Shown piece after piece: positions 29,201 through 37,663 of a stretch of 64,000 nt of DNA. Positions within the stretch are counted from its first letter, which is position 1, and every line of letters starts with the position of its first letter. A program made the position numbers and the translations under genes. Under the pieces are notes generated by a model. The model made no database searches. It saw only the letters and a program-made list of their open reading frames with translations, and was not told the origin of the DNA. The DNA is from Schaalia canis (GTDB lineage Bacteria > Actinomycetota > Actinomycetes > Actinomycetales > Actinomycetaceae): positions 1 through 64,000 of the forward strand of contig NZ_RQZF01000007.1 of assembly GCF_003858455.1 (NCBI RefSeq), given 5' to 3'.

Positions 29201-32200
29201 ACACACAATAGGATTCCTGACACGGAGCAGATGCGAGCCCTCCCAGCGGGATCGCGCGCAGTCAACTCCTTCGCGACCTCCACCCAGGCCAACACCGGAT
29301 ACATCGAAACGAACGATGTCACCGCTGAAGCCGCCCGCTACCTCGTGGAAGGAACCGTTTTCGCTGACCTTGATGGCAATTCAACGCTCAGTGACGGCAC
29401 CGCAGACCTGAAACTCTCAGGCCTGAAAGTCGCACTGCACGACGCAGAATCAGGTGCGAAAGTCGCTGAAACAACCACAAACGATGGGCGCTACTCCTTC
29501 GAGCTCTTCAAACGCGGCAACTACCGAGTGTTCTTCGAAAAGTCTGCAGGCTCATCCGTAGTACCCGCAGGGGAAGGCCAAACAGCATCTCACGGCGCAA
29601 AGTGTGCGGTTGGCTCAACTGAACACGCTCAGGCAACACAAGAAACCTGTGCAGGCCCCCAAGCCGCCGCAGTAAACGCCGTGTGGACGGAAGACTTCGC
29701 GGTCAACCCCGACAACGCAACAGTGGTGCGAAACCTTGGCGTACGTGCCGTTAGCCGCGACGTCACCATCAAGAAGGTCGACCAAGCCGGCGCACCCCTG
29801 GCTGACGTAGAGTTCAGCCTTGAATGGGCCGCCCCCCTACCGGGGATGGTTGCCCCCACGCCGACACCCGCAACGCAGACTGCCTCGTCAAACACTGAAG
29901 GTATCGCCACCTTCCCTGCGGTGCCCTACGGCACCTACAGGCTGCGGGAGACCTCAACACCTGCGGGCTACCTGCCCCTTGCGGCCCCCGTGGAGGTGAC
30001 CGTCACCCCCGTTGCGCCGACCGCACCCGACGGAACAACCGCACCCGACACAACAGTGGCCAACGAACTGATCAAAGCCACCGTCAAGGTCGTGAAGGTT
30101 GACGCCGTTTCAGCCAGCACAACTTTGCCCGGTGCCGTATTCGAACTGCGTCAGGGAACGCAAGTCAAATACACCTCAACGGCTTCGGACGCTCAAGGTG
30201 TAGCAACCTTCAGCGATGTGCTGGCAGGTACCTACACGCTGGTGGAAAAGACAGCACCAACTGGCTACGTCCGCTCCGCAGACACCCACGAGGTCACTGT
30301 GGGCGCCGCCCAGCACAACACCGTCATTGAACTTCCCGCCTTCCCCAACACGAAGATCAGCGCACACGTCAACGTCAAGAAGGTTGACGCAGACACGGGC
30401 GCAGGCATTGACGGTGCAGTGTTCGGCCTGTTCGCACCGGGGGTTGCAGGGAACGCGGCTGATGACGCCGCCTACCAGGCGACCTCGGCAAACGGTGGCA
30501 ACGTCGAATTCCGAAACGTCGCCTTCGGCACCTACACGCTACGTGAGATCAGCGCCCCGGTAGGCTACCTTCCCACAGCGGACGAGCAGGCCGTCACCAT
30601 TGCCGACCTCAACGCCGTGACCTTGAACAACGTGGCCAACACCCCCATTAAGGGCAGTGTCACGCTGACAAAGGTTGACGCTGAACGGCCGACAACCCCT
30701 CTGCCCGGCGTCACGTTTGGCCTCTTCGTGAAGAACGGTGGAGCCGTCGGCGCGAAGATCGCCGAACAAACAACCGGCCCCGACGGGACGCTCACCTTCG
30801 AGGACGTCCGCTTTGGCTCCTACGTTGTACGCGAGCTTGAAACGGCCGCCGGTTATGAAATGAACGCCGCTGACCGTGACGTGGTGATCTCAACGAACCG
30901 GCAGGTTATCGACCTGGGGCAGGTAACAAACGCGCCAATCAAGGGCGCAGTGTCTGCCAAGAAGGTCGAAGCAGGCACAAACGTTCCTCTCTCTGGAGCA
31001 ACTTTTGGATTGTATGCTCGCCAGGCGGATGGCTCCTTCGCCGCTGACACGACGCAGATCGCTCAAAGCAATACCGACGGCGTTGTGACCTTCATGAACG
31101 TGCCTGCGGGCACCTATCAGCTCCGTGAAACGGCCGCGCCTGCTACTCACGTCCTCAACACGACGGACATGCGTGAAGTCACCATCGCTACCCAAGGCCA
31201 GAACGTTGATCTGACCGCCACCCCCTTCGAAAACGTCAAGAAGATGGGTGTGGTCACGGTCAAGAAGGTTGAGGCTGGAAGCGGCACGCCCATCCCCGGG
31301 ACGCGATTCGCGGTGTTCACTCCGGCCGGCGTGAAGGTTGCCGACGACAAGCCGACAAACGCCGATGGCCTTGTTGACTTCGAACTGCCCTACGGCGAAT
31401 ACCTCGTGAAAGAAACCGCCCCCGCAGTTGGCTTCAACCCCGCTGTGCCTGCGGACGGGCGTTCCTTCCGTATTGACACTCACGGGCAGCGTGTGGATCT
31501 GACGGGGGAGGCTGATCGCTTCACGAATACCCCCATCACCGGCTCTGTTACGGTGACCAAGGTGGATGCTGAAGACCCCACAGTGACGCTGGTGGGCGTC
31601 GAGTTTGGCCTCTACCCCGTCAACGAGGCCGGAGCCGCCGCTGACACCCCCGCGTACGTGGCGACCAGTGGGCCCGGTGGCGTGGCTCTCTTTGAGAATG
31701 TGCGCTTCGGGAAATACGTGCTCAAAGAAAAGAAGGGCTTGGCAGCCTACATTGAGTCCACACTCACTCAAGAGGTCGTGATCTCCGCCCAAGGCCAACG
31801 CGTTGACATTGGCAACTTCCCCAACCAGATCAAGAAGGGGTCGGTGACGCTACGCAAGGTTGACGCCGACGATACGACCGTGGGCGTTGAAGGCGCCGTC
31901 TTTGAGCTGAAGCAGGGCGACACGGTGGTCTACACGCAGACTTCCACCGCGAACGGCGCGGTAGTGTTCGCCGACGTCAAACATGGCGAATACACCCTGG
32001 TGGAAGCCAGCGCTCCCGAACGTTACGTTGTGGACGCTGCCTGGTCGCAGACGGTGAATATCACCGACCAGGGGCAGACTGTCGCCGTCGGTGATGTCAC
32101 CAACCGCGTTAAGAAGGCCGAGGTTACCGCCGTGAAGTGGTCCGCAGATGACGATGCGGCTCTGGCAGGGGCAGTGTTTGCCCTGAAGAACGGTGAAGTG

Positions 32201-33586
32201 ACGACTGCGACCGCTACCTCAGGTGATGACGGTGCTGTGACCTTCGCGAATGTCCCCTACGGGGATTACACGCTGGTGGAAACGAGTGCTCCGGCTGGAT
32301 TTGTTCTGGACGCTACCCCGCGTCCTGTGCAGGTTCGTGAGGACGGTGCAAGAGTTGACCTTGGTCGTATTGCCAACACGGCTGTACGAGGAACGGTGAC
32401 TGCCCATAAGAAGGATGCGGAAACTGGCAAGCCCGTGATGGGCGCAGCCTTTGAGCTGCGCACCCCCGCAGGAGAGCGCGTGGCGAATGCGGCATCCGAC
32501 AAGGACGGCCTCGTGAGCTTCGACAACGTTCGCGCAGGCGAATACACGATCATTGAGACTGCCCCCGCTGTTGGCTACGTTTCCACCAGTGAAACATTGC
32601 AGGCAACCGTGACGACAAATGGAGTCACTGTTGATGCGGGTGAACTCAGCAATACCCCCATCCGAGGTTCTGTCCGCGTGAACAAGGTTGACGCCGACAG
32701 TAAGAAACCTTTGGCGGGTGTCACCTTCGGGTTGTTCCCCACGGCTGACAAGGCTGCTGGTCACGCCGCAGACAAGGACGAGGCGCAGGCCGAGGTTCCC
32801 GTGTACACGGCTGTGACCAACGCGGATGGTGTAGCACTGTTCGAGGGCGTTGCCTTTGGCGAGTGGACCGTGCGGGAAACCGAGCCTGCGGCGGGATATA
32901 ACCCCTCACCCGAGGTTGGCGGCCGAAAGGTTGCTGTCAAGGAACACGGCGTGGTCGTTGAAGCAGGGGCACCATTTGAAAATGCTCCGATTCGAGGCAG
33001 CATCGTGTTGACGAAGGTTGACCCTTACAGCAAGCCTTTGGCGCAGGCTACCTTCGTCCTGCGAAATATGGAGGGCGGAAAGCTCGCTACTGCAGTCAGT
33101 GGCGCCGACGGCCGCGTGGTATTCCCCGATGTGATCTTCGGGAAGTACACGGTTGAGGAAACGGAGGCTCCCGCAGGATATGTCACCTCAAAAACCGTCT
33201 ACTCAGCGACGATTACCCGCCAGGGTGAGGTCGTTGATCTGGGAACCGTGGTGAACAGGCCGATTCCCCCGTCATCTGGCGGAAATGGAGGCCACAAGCC
33301 CGGTGGCGACAAGCCAGGCGGTGACAATGGTGGAAATACTCCCGGCGACGCTCCACAGAGCACCCCTCACGGTGGGGCGACGCCCGGTGCGGATAAGCCT
33401 GGTGCGGATAAGCCGGGTAAGGATGCTTCTGCTGGCAAGGGCAGTGCAGGTAAACAAGTCATCGCTAAGACCGGCGCTGATACTTCACCGGCCCTGGCGC
33501 TGAGCCTGATCTTGACGATCCTGGCAGCAGGGGCATACGCCCTGCGGCGCCGCTCTGAGTATCCGGCTGCTGCGCTGCGACGCTAG
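26246..33586 (+). CDS. giant SpaA/Cna-B repeat surface protein with sorting signal
   Basis: A 2446-aa cell-wall protein. Signal peptide about 1-35 (FLPSASGA). Residues about 36-1030 form a large ectodomain that I do not recognise, with several Cys pairs. An SdrD-B-like module follows (VFADLDGNSTLSDG), then about twelve SpaA/Cna-B-type repeats, each starting around T-x-x-K-V-D and ending in G-x-Y-x-L-x-E-x-x-A-P-x-G-Y. These usually carry Lys-Asn/Asp isopeptide bonds. The end has a Pro/Gly/Lys-rich wall-spanning part, IAKTG as sorting signal, a membrane helix and RRRSEYPAAALRR. It is probably an adhesin or pilus-like stalk. No sortase or pilin neighbour is visible. No clear RBS precedes the ATG. 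Confidence 0.88.
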   Translation: MPIRFSLKTWISSVLVAALVITGAVTWFLPSASGAPSDEGLNKIVMRILTNDVDPDGEQPSEFWSGQPFTTTAQFDASATTGRLLNARIRLTIEKSPALSVQRIPDSQFAQRSESCDTDTHWCKDYYIAAVTGATNFSIPVPLSYLNRQTPPGTQTTITWELFEGDNTQPLRAESRTFKAKVATEFTPFNYCNEGQRGQAAARVSCEVPFETDDVASATHTPAQPIIHHYTVSAKEVLDGGRQDGWGEYAPQRMKIVTKLPAGATYVAGWWGTQDRQWVYDPGAHTVTYEGPLHRENWHPCGGQTYCEGIKLSFENAEIYSDVAAKTPREYVLKSTITFDPGTASEKTLPEVTSTTTFKPQPKAAFPGRTSSDQMDKHIASQNFIFDGGMLFRDRTPLNFDDPNTDIMLWRLWVGNVNNGSAITPKASGGITSNFTTFTDTELDPRLYFHRFTPPRSGDFGKRDNGTLEPRDIEAQFNDLTVSLHGVTEDGQEELLAADMNSNDPAIFINDKARKYSGLKVRFSAPFVQDNSWTYFNISAAPLESEMAKWANGTYTQEQQYDNWVTAEGIKGDEQNAPFTLSVRAETHAGNNAITIKPIEPKIAMWIGDDRQSQINWDTQHTSERAFTYEKCEKKGDLSTLYPPYLWKAERDRTPAELACARLGEFAVTSNAQGNWGQSTLPMKDVQHVVLLPAGIEYVRTVQTQIDGVIQPQPIEPRIVANYRNSGKTALIYNYGNIPHHTNVGGHERVTRSVFHLDTTINAKAAPETNIVEYYTVWSNNNIVKPNWNHHLDNLDLDGDGDTAEYFMRMTLPLKMYPPLELIARKSVSLDKANWFVNAPAQDLGGDIYYRFEVDNRSFTETRSLYMIDVLPQANDHKIVEDVRGRYLPRTWARHNVDGSTEHVNHSAFETPLVEALETVPENAEIIKRWDIFYALEPQGADTDSAINAQWKTANDITDWSAVRSIKLALKPGQSLGRHAHIEVVTHNRIPDTEQMRALPAGSRAVNSFATSTQANTGYIETNDVTAEAARYLVEGTVFADLDGNSTLSDGTADLKLSGLKVALHDAESGAKVAETTTNDGRYSFELFKRGNYRVFFEKSAGSSVVPAGEGQTASHGAKCAVGSTEHAQATQETCAGPQAAAVNAVWTEDFAVNPDNATVVRNLGVRAVSRDVTIKKVDQAGAPLADVEFSLEWAAPLPGMVAPTPTPATQTASSNTEGIATFPAVPYGTYRLRETSTPAGYLPLAAPVEVTVTPVAPTAPDGTTAPDTTVANELIKATVKVVKVDAVSASTTLPGAVFELRQGTQVKYTSTASDAQGVATFSDVLAGTYTLVEKTAPTGYVRSADTHEVTVGAAQHNTVIELPAFPNTKISAHVNVKKVDADTGAGIDGAVFGLFAPGVAGNAADDAAYQATSANGGNVEFRNVAFGTYTLREISAPVGYLPTADEQAVTIADLNAVTLNNVANTPIKGSVTLTKVDAERPTTPLPGVTFGLFVKNGGAVGAKIAEQTTGPDGTLTFEDVRFGSYVVRELETAAGYEMNAADRDVVISTNRQVIDLGQVTNAPIKGAVSAKKVEAGTNVPLSGATFGLYARQADGSFAADTTQIAQSNTDGVVTFMNVPAGTYQLRETAAPATHVLNTTDMREVTIATQGQNVDLTATPFENVKKMGVVTVKKVEAGSGTPIPGTRFAVFTPAGVKVADDKPTNADGLVDFELPYGEYLVKETAPAVGFNPAVPADGRSFRIDTHGQRVDLTGEADRFTNTPITGSVTVTKVDAEDPTVTLVGVEFGLYPVNEAGAAADTPAYVATSGPGGVALFENVRFGKYVLKEKKGLAAYIESTLTQEVVISAQGQRVDIGNFPNQIKKGSVTLRKVDADDTTVGVEGAVFELKQGDTVVYTQTSTANGAVVFADVKHGEYTLVEASAPERYVVDAAWSQTVNITDQGQTVAVGDVTNRVKKAEVTAVKWSADDDAALAGAVFALKNGEVTTATATSGDDGAVTFANVPYGDYTLVETSAPAGFVLDATPRPVQVREDGARVDLGRIANTAVRGTVTAHKKDAETGKPVMGAAFELRTPAGERVANAASDKDGLVSFDNVRAGEYTIIETAPAVGYVSTSETLQATVTTNGVTVDAGELSNTPIRGSVRVNKVDADSKKPLAGVTFGLFPTADKAAGHAADKDEAQAEVPVYTAVTNADGVALFEGVAFGEWTVRETEPAAGYNPSPEVGGRKVAVKEHGVVVEAGAPFENAPIRGSIVLTKVDPYSKPLAQATFVLRNMEGGKLATAVSGADGRVVFPDVIFGKYTVEETEAPAGYVTSKTVYSATITRQGEVVDLGTVVNRPIPPSSGGNGGHKPGGDKPGGDNGGNTPGDAPQSTPHGGATPGADKPGADKPGKDASAGKGSAGKQVIAKTGADTSPALALSLILTILAAGAYALRRRSEYPAAALRR

Positions 33587-33664
33587 ATGCCAGGAGGCAG
33601 CAGTTGCCGCTAAAGGCACACGCTGAAGGCTGTCATCCTCAGAGCGTGGAACCAGCCTGAGCTC

Positions 33665-33705
33665 CACTGAGCCCCGCACCCTCACAGAGGGCGCGGGGCT
33701 CAGTG
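33665..33705 (+). terminator. terminator of the surface-protein gene
   Basis: Perfect 13-bp GC-rich stem (33665-33677/33693-33705), 79 nt after the stop codon at 33586. Termination is inferred from position. Confidence 0.65.
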
Positions 33706-33731
33706 CTGAGTTATAGCGGTGCTGGTATGCC

Positions 33732-33798
33732 AATCCTGCGCCTTGTTGCTAAAACTGCCCCGCACACGGCGCAAGATTAACAACAAGGCGCAGTTTTA
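33732..33798. repeat. palindromic intergenic element, copy 2
   Basis: Same element as at 25905-25973, same orientation. The right arm (33775-33793) and the loop are identical to copy 1; the left arm has a few changes (GCTAAAA instead of GTTAATC), so the stem is less perfect. A TTTTATA run follows. The two copies bracket the surface-protein gene. Confidence 0.85.
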
Positions 33799-33846
33799 TA
33801 GGGGAGGGTGCAGTGCTGTTCAAGCAAGTGCAGCATCCGGTGTCAG

Positions 33847-34944
33847 CTACGGCAGGGAAATACTCACGGCCTTACCGGTCTGGGGATCTATAAACTCCAG
33901 GCGCACAGCCTCTAGGTGCAGGGGTGAAGCACCCTCGGGCACCTGGTCTTCACCGTAGGGCGCAGCATTAAACCCCCCATATAAAGGGTCCCCCACCAGG
34001 GGAGCGCCCAGGGCAGCAAAGTGCAGACGAATCTGATGGGTCTTACCGTGAAAGGGACTAACCTCGTACACCCTGAACTCGCGCCCGCGCACCATCACCC
34101 TGTGCGAGGTTGCCCGCAGGTAGGTAACGGCATTGACCTCGCCAGGCACAATGCGCGACACCATGACGCGCTCCACCTTCTCTATCCGGCTGGCCACCTT
34201 GATCCACCCCGGCTTTTCCGGCGGATCGACGGTGACGACAACGCCCTCGTCGCTGCCACCTGCAATCGGCGTATCCGGCAGGGCCTCGGCCACAGCGTGA
34301 TAGAGCTTCGTCACTTTCCGTTGCGCGAAAAGCTCCTGATAGGGGCGGCGCAGTTCTGGCCGCTCAGTAAATAACAGCAGCCCCGAGGTCGCCCGATCCA
34401 GTCGGTGAGCGGGACTGAGGTTCGCATTGCCCTCTTGGCGACGCAGCGCCACCGTTACTGTTCGCGCCACATAGGATCCGCGAGGCTGAGTAGCCAACCC
34501 CTTGGGCTTATTGACCACCAGCCAACCATCGCCCCTGTAGACCACGGGAATGTGCGGCAAGTCGGTGGTCTCGTCTGCAGCCGACCAGTACATATACACC
34601 GGCCACTCCAGAATCCGCGCCGGAGTGGAAGCATCCAGCACATGCCCCCAGGCATCGCAGACGTCGCCGCGCGCGAAAGCCTGGGCAATCTCTTGCGGCG
34701 ACAGTCGAGGAATATGCGCCTGCATCCACTGGGCTAAGGTGCCCTCAAGCGCCCGCGCCTCCTTCACGTTGACACGCTTCCCCACCCGCACAGGGTGCAA
34801 ACCGCCCCGGTCAGGCAGGCGAGGAGGGCGGCGACGAGGCCACCCCTGCGCGCCTTCAGGCGGAGTGAAACCTGCAGGTGGTGTAAAGGGAAGGGAAGAT
34901 GACACGCCCCTTACATTAGGCTGAAAGGCTCCTTGACGCATCAT
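33847..34944 (-). CDS. RluA-family pseudouridine synthase
   Basis: A 365-aa RNA-modifying enzyme. The N-terminal about 130 residues are variable and may contain a small S4-like RNA-binding part (LSPQEIAQAFARGDV). The catalytic domain begins at IPVVYRGDGWLVVNKPKGL; the signature AHRLDRATSGLLLF holds the catalytic Asp, and KLYHAV plus FHGKTHQIRLHFA follow. It isomerises a uridine in rRNA or tRNA; the target cannot be read from sequence. AAGGTGGGG lies just before two adjacent ATGs, and the upstream one is used here. It is divergent from the DUF418 genes. Confidence 0.88.
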   Translation of the reverse strand: MMRQGAFQPNVRGVSSSLPFTPPAGFTPPEGAQGWPRRRPPRLPDRGGLHPVRVGKRVNVKEARALEGTLAQWMQAHIPRLSPQEIAQAFARGDVCDAWGHVLDASTPARILEWPVYMYWSAADETTDLPHIPVVYRGDGWLVVNKPKGLATQPRGSYVARTVTVALRRQEGNANLSPAHRLDRATSGLLLFTERPELRRPYQELFAQRKVTKLYHAVAEALPDTPIAGGSDEGVVVTVDPPEKPGWIKVASRIEKVERVMVSRIVPGEVNAVTYLRATSHRVMVRGREFRVYEVSPFHGKTHQIRLHFAALGAPLVGDPLYGGFNAAPYGEDQVPEGASPLHLEAVRLEFIDPQTGKAVSISLP

Positions 34945-34998
34945 CCCCACCTTGCTAAAAGATCATCTACTTCGCAGCAAACTGTGAGTTCACTTCGC

Positions 34999-35004
34999 TA
35001 GGGT
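34999..35004 (+). promoter_or_regulatory. -10 box of a leaderless promoter
   Basis: TAGGGT ends 7 nt before the GTG at 35012; no Shine-Dalgarno sequence is present between them. Confidence 0.5.
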
Positions 35005-35011
35005 CACAGAC

Positions 35012-36265
35012 GTGTCAACGCTTCTGTCATTCACTGAAGGGAATGCGCCCCGCTATCCCGCGCCCGACGTCGCGCGCGGCTTCATGCTGCTCCTCATTGC
35101 CTTGGCAAACGTTGGCACATGGGCGGCATTCACCGGCACATGGCAGACGTCCTCCGCCCTGGATTCTTTCCTCACCATCCTGCGCCTTGGTTTTGTGGAC
35201 CAGCGCTCCTACCCGCTCTTTGCCATGCTTTTTGGTTTTGGCCTGGCAATCATGGTTCAACGCCAACGCGCGCACTCACTCAAATATGCCCGCAGGCGTG
35301 CCGATGCGATGAGCCGCCGGTCGCGACCAGAATATCTCCTGGCTGTTGCCTCGGAAAAGGCTCGCAATCTCCTGCATCGCCGTGCTTGGTGGATGCTGCT
35401 GGTGGGTCTGCTCCACGGGCTCATCTTCCCCGGCGACGTCATCGGCAGCTACGCCCTTGTGGCACTTCTCTTTGCGGGCCTGATTGTTGCTGAAAAATAC
35501 CGAACGATGATCGCCTTGGGGGTTATTCCTCTCCTACTGGGCGTCGTGGGGGTCGGCATCGACGAACTGATCCCCACGGGCGAAACCGAACAATTGCTGC
35601 TTGTGGAATACACGCCGCTGACGCCTCTGTTGCACCTGGGAACGTGGGTGACGATCACCCTCACCTCACTGGCCTTCTCAAATATTCTTCTGGCTGCGGC
35701 GCTCGGCGCCTACCTTGCCACCGCGGACATCATCAGCCACCCAGAACGCCATCGCCACCTCCTCATGGCCAGTGCCATCGTGGGTTTGAGCGTTGGTGTT
35801 GTCACCGGACTGCCCGCAGGCCTTGTCGAAGGGGGCTACCTTTCAGGCGAAGGCATGTGGTGGATATACGGCCTGGCCTCTCTGGGGGGTGTCCCGGCGG
35901 CTTGGGGCTGGCTGTCCCTCCTGACGCTCTTTGCTGGCCCTGCCCGTCAGGGGACAGATGTACGAGGTGCCCGCTGGGTTCTTTGCGCTGTTGGGCGTCG
36001 TTCAATGACGGCCTACCTTGCACAGAGCCTTTTCTTCCTCCTAGTTTTTTCTGTTGCCTCTGCTGTAGAACTGCCGGTGTCAGAGTCAGCGAACGTGCTT
36101 ATTGCCTGCCTTGGGTGGGCGCTGATTGCGACTGGATGTGTGGCACTGGAAAAGGCAGGAAAACGTGGCCCCTTCGAGGTGTTGTTACGTCGGGCGGTTG
36201 CCCAGACGCGCACAGTGGAACCGCGGCCTGTCATTGCCGATGTCGCCTTTCTGACTGCAACATAA
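35012..36265 (+). CDS. DUF418 membrane protein, paralogue 1
   Basis: A 417-aa polytopic protein with about 9-10 hydrophobic helices. Family landmarks: APDVARGFMLLLIALANVG at the N-terminus, LHRRAWWMLLVGLLHGLIFPGDVIGSYALVALL in the middle and the DUF418 end GRRSMTAYLAQSLFFLLVFS. The family (E. coli YeiB-like) has no firm function. It is the first of four neighbouring paralogues. GTG start under a TAGGGT box. Confidence 0.85.
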   Translation: MSTLLSFTEGNAPRYPAPDVARGFMLLLIALANVGTWAAFTGTWQTSSALDSFLTILRLGFVDQRSYPLFAMLFGFGLAIMVQRQRAHSLKYARRRADAMSRRSRPEYLLAVASEKARNLLHRRAWWMLLVGLLHGLIFPGDVIGSYALVALLFAGLIVAEKYRTMIALGVIPLLLGVVGVGIDELIPTGETEQLLLVEYTPLTPLLHLGTWVTITLTSLAFSNILLAAALGAYLATADIISHPERHRHLLMASAIVGLSVGVVTGLPAGLVEGGYLSGEGMWWIYGLASLGGVPAAWGWLSLLTLFAGPARQGTDVRGARWVLCAVGRRSMTAYLAQSLFFLLVFSVASAVELPVSESANVLIACLGWALIATGCVALEKAGKRGPFEVLLRRAVAQTRTVEPRPVIADVAFLTAT

Positions 36266-36382
36266 CCCGGCTGCCACATGACCTGCCGACTATGCGACCT
36301 GCCTGCCATTGAACTTAGGGGCATATTTTCCCCGGTCAGTGCGTGCACAACGCATAAAAGTGGCGGTCTTCTTAGCGCCTGC

Positions 36383-36388
36383 TAGGGT
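36383..36388 (+). promoter_or_regulatory. -10 box of a leaderless promoter
   Basis: TAGGGT ends 6 nt before the ATG at 36395; no Shine-Dalgarno sequence. Confidence 0.5.
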
Positions 36389-36394
36389 CGCTAT

Positions 36395-37633
36395 ATGGCC
36401 AAGGCAGTGTCTTTTACTGACGGAGGCGGAGTTCGCTATCCGGCGCCTGACGTTGCCCGTGGATTTATGCTCATTCTGATTGCGCTGGCCAACGTTGGCA
36501 TATGGTCCAAGGCGGTGCCCACGCAGATGCTCAGCACGACGCTTGATGCGATTTTTACCGTGTTGCGTGTGGGGCTCATTAACCAACGCGCCTACCCGCT
36601 GTTTGCGATGCTTTTTGGCTTCGGTCTAATGACAATGGTGATGCGCCGAAAAGCAAACGACGTCAATAAGGCGCGCGCCTCCCGAGAATCCGGTGATTCG
36701 CCCTCCCCGTCGGCAGGTGACACTGCAGTTCAAGAAGAATCCGCCCTGCACGTTGCGACGGTCAACGCACGTAAACTGCTGCGCCGCCGAGGCTGGTGGA
36801 TGCTGCTCTTCGGATTGGTGCACGGTCTGCTGTTCCCCGGCGACATTATTGGCACCTACGCGCTCGTTGCCTTGGTGTTTGCGGGAATGATTGCTCGCGA
36901 GCGCTACCGCGCCATGATCGTTATTGGTATTGTCCCGTTCCTCGCGGGACTCGCCAGTGTTGCTTTCACCCCCCAGCCAGGGGGTGCGGAGGGTTTCCAT
37001 CTCATCGTCTTAAGCTACTGGCCGTGGGACCTGCTGAGAAACCTCGGTTTATGGTTCGTTGCCACCATCAGTGGGAATCTCTTTACCCCGATCGTCCTGT
37101 CTGCTGGCATCGGAGCCTACCTGGCGACAACCGACATCATCACCCACCCTGAACGACATCGTTCCTTCCTGCTATGCGGCGCTTTCTTTGGTTTGACCGG
37201 CGCGTTTTTGCTGGGCCTACCGGGAGGGCTCTTTATGGCTGAGCTAGTTGATTGGGAACCCTCGTGGTGGATTCATGTGACAGCCTTAGTGGGCGGTCCT
37301 CTTGGTGCTTGGGGGTGGCTGAGCCTGTTGGCGTTCTTTGCTGGTCCTGCCCCCGCCACCGGTGAACTACGAGGCATCCGCTGGGTGCTGTCGGCCGTTG
37401 GACGGCGTTCGATGACGGCGTACCTGCTACAGACCGTGATCTTCTTGGCAATATTTGTGGGCGTTGGGAAGCTCGGTGTGCCGATTTCAGAGAGCGTGAA
37501 TGTGCTTTTTGCCTGGGCGGCGTGGTTGCTGACTGCAGCCCTGTGTGTCGCATTGGAATATGCCGGTAAGCGTGGGCCTTGTGAAGTGCTGCTTCGCACG
37601 GCTGTTGCCTCAACGGCGCGAGGGCGCACGTGA
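36395..37633 (+). CDS. DUF418 membrane protein, paralogue 2
   Basis: A 412-aa membrane protein closely similar to its neighbours: APDVARGFMLILIALANVG, LRRRGWWMLLFGLVHGLLFPGDIIGTYALVAL, GRRSMTAYLLQTVIF. The loop between the second and third landmark carries a Ser/Pro-rich stretch (SGDSPSPSAGD) that differs from the other copies. It has its own leaderless-type promoter. Role unknown. Confidence 0.85.
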   Translation: MAKAVSFTDGGGVRYPAPDVARGFMLILIALANVGIWSKAVPTQMLSTTLDAIFTVLRVGLINQRAYPLFAMLFGFGLMTMVMRRKANDVNKARASRESGDSPSPSAGDTAVQEESALHVATVNARKLLRRRGWWMLLFGLVHGLLFPGDIIGTYALVALVFAGMIARERYRAMIVIGIVPFLAGLASVAFTPQPGGAEGFHLIVLSYWPWDLLRNLGLWFVATISGNLFTPIVLSAGIGAYLATTDIITHPERHRSFLLCGAFFGLTGAFLLGLPGGLFMAELVDWEPSWWIHVTALVGGPLGAWGWLSLLAFFAGPAPATGELRGIRWVLSAVGRRSMTAYLLQTVIFLAIFVGVGKLGVPISESVNVLFAWAAWLLTAALCVALEYAGKRGPCEVLLRTAVASTARGRT

Positions 37634-37651
37634 GTGCTGCGTGAGGACTGA

Positions 37652-37657
37652 TAGGCT
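37652..37657 (+). promoter_or_regulatory. -10 box of a leaderless promoter
   Basis: TAGGCT ends 6 nt before the ATG at 37664; no Shine-Dalgarno sequence. Confidence 0.5.
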
Positions 37658-37663
37658 CAGTGC

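Noticed and set aside
28280-29206. Minus-strand open frame inside the surface-protein gene
   Set aside because: It lies fully inside a strongly supported coding gene and shows no domain.
25905-33798. The two palindromic elements as ends of a composite transposon
   Set aside because: No transposase, no target duplications were found and the copies lack IS-like terminal structure; kept only as repeats.
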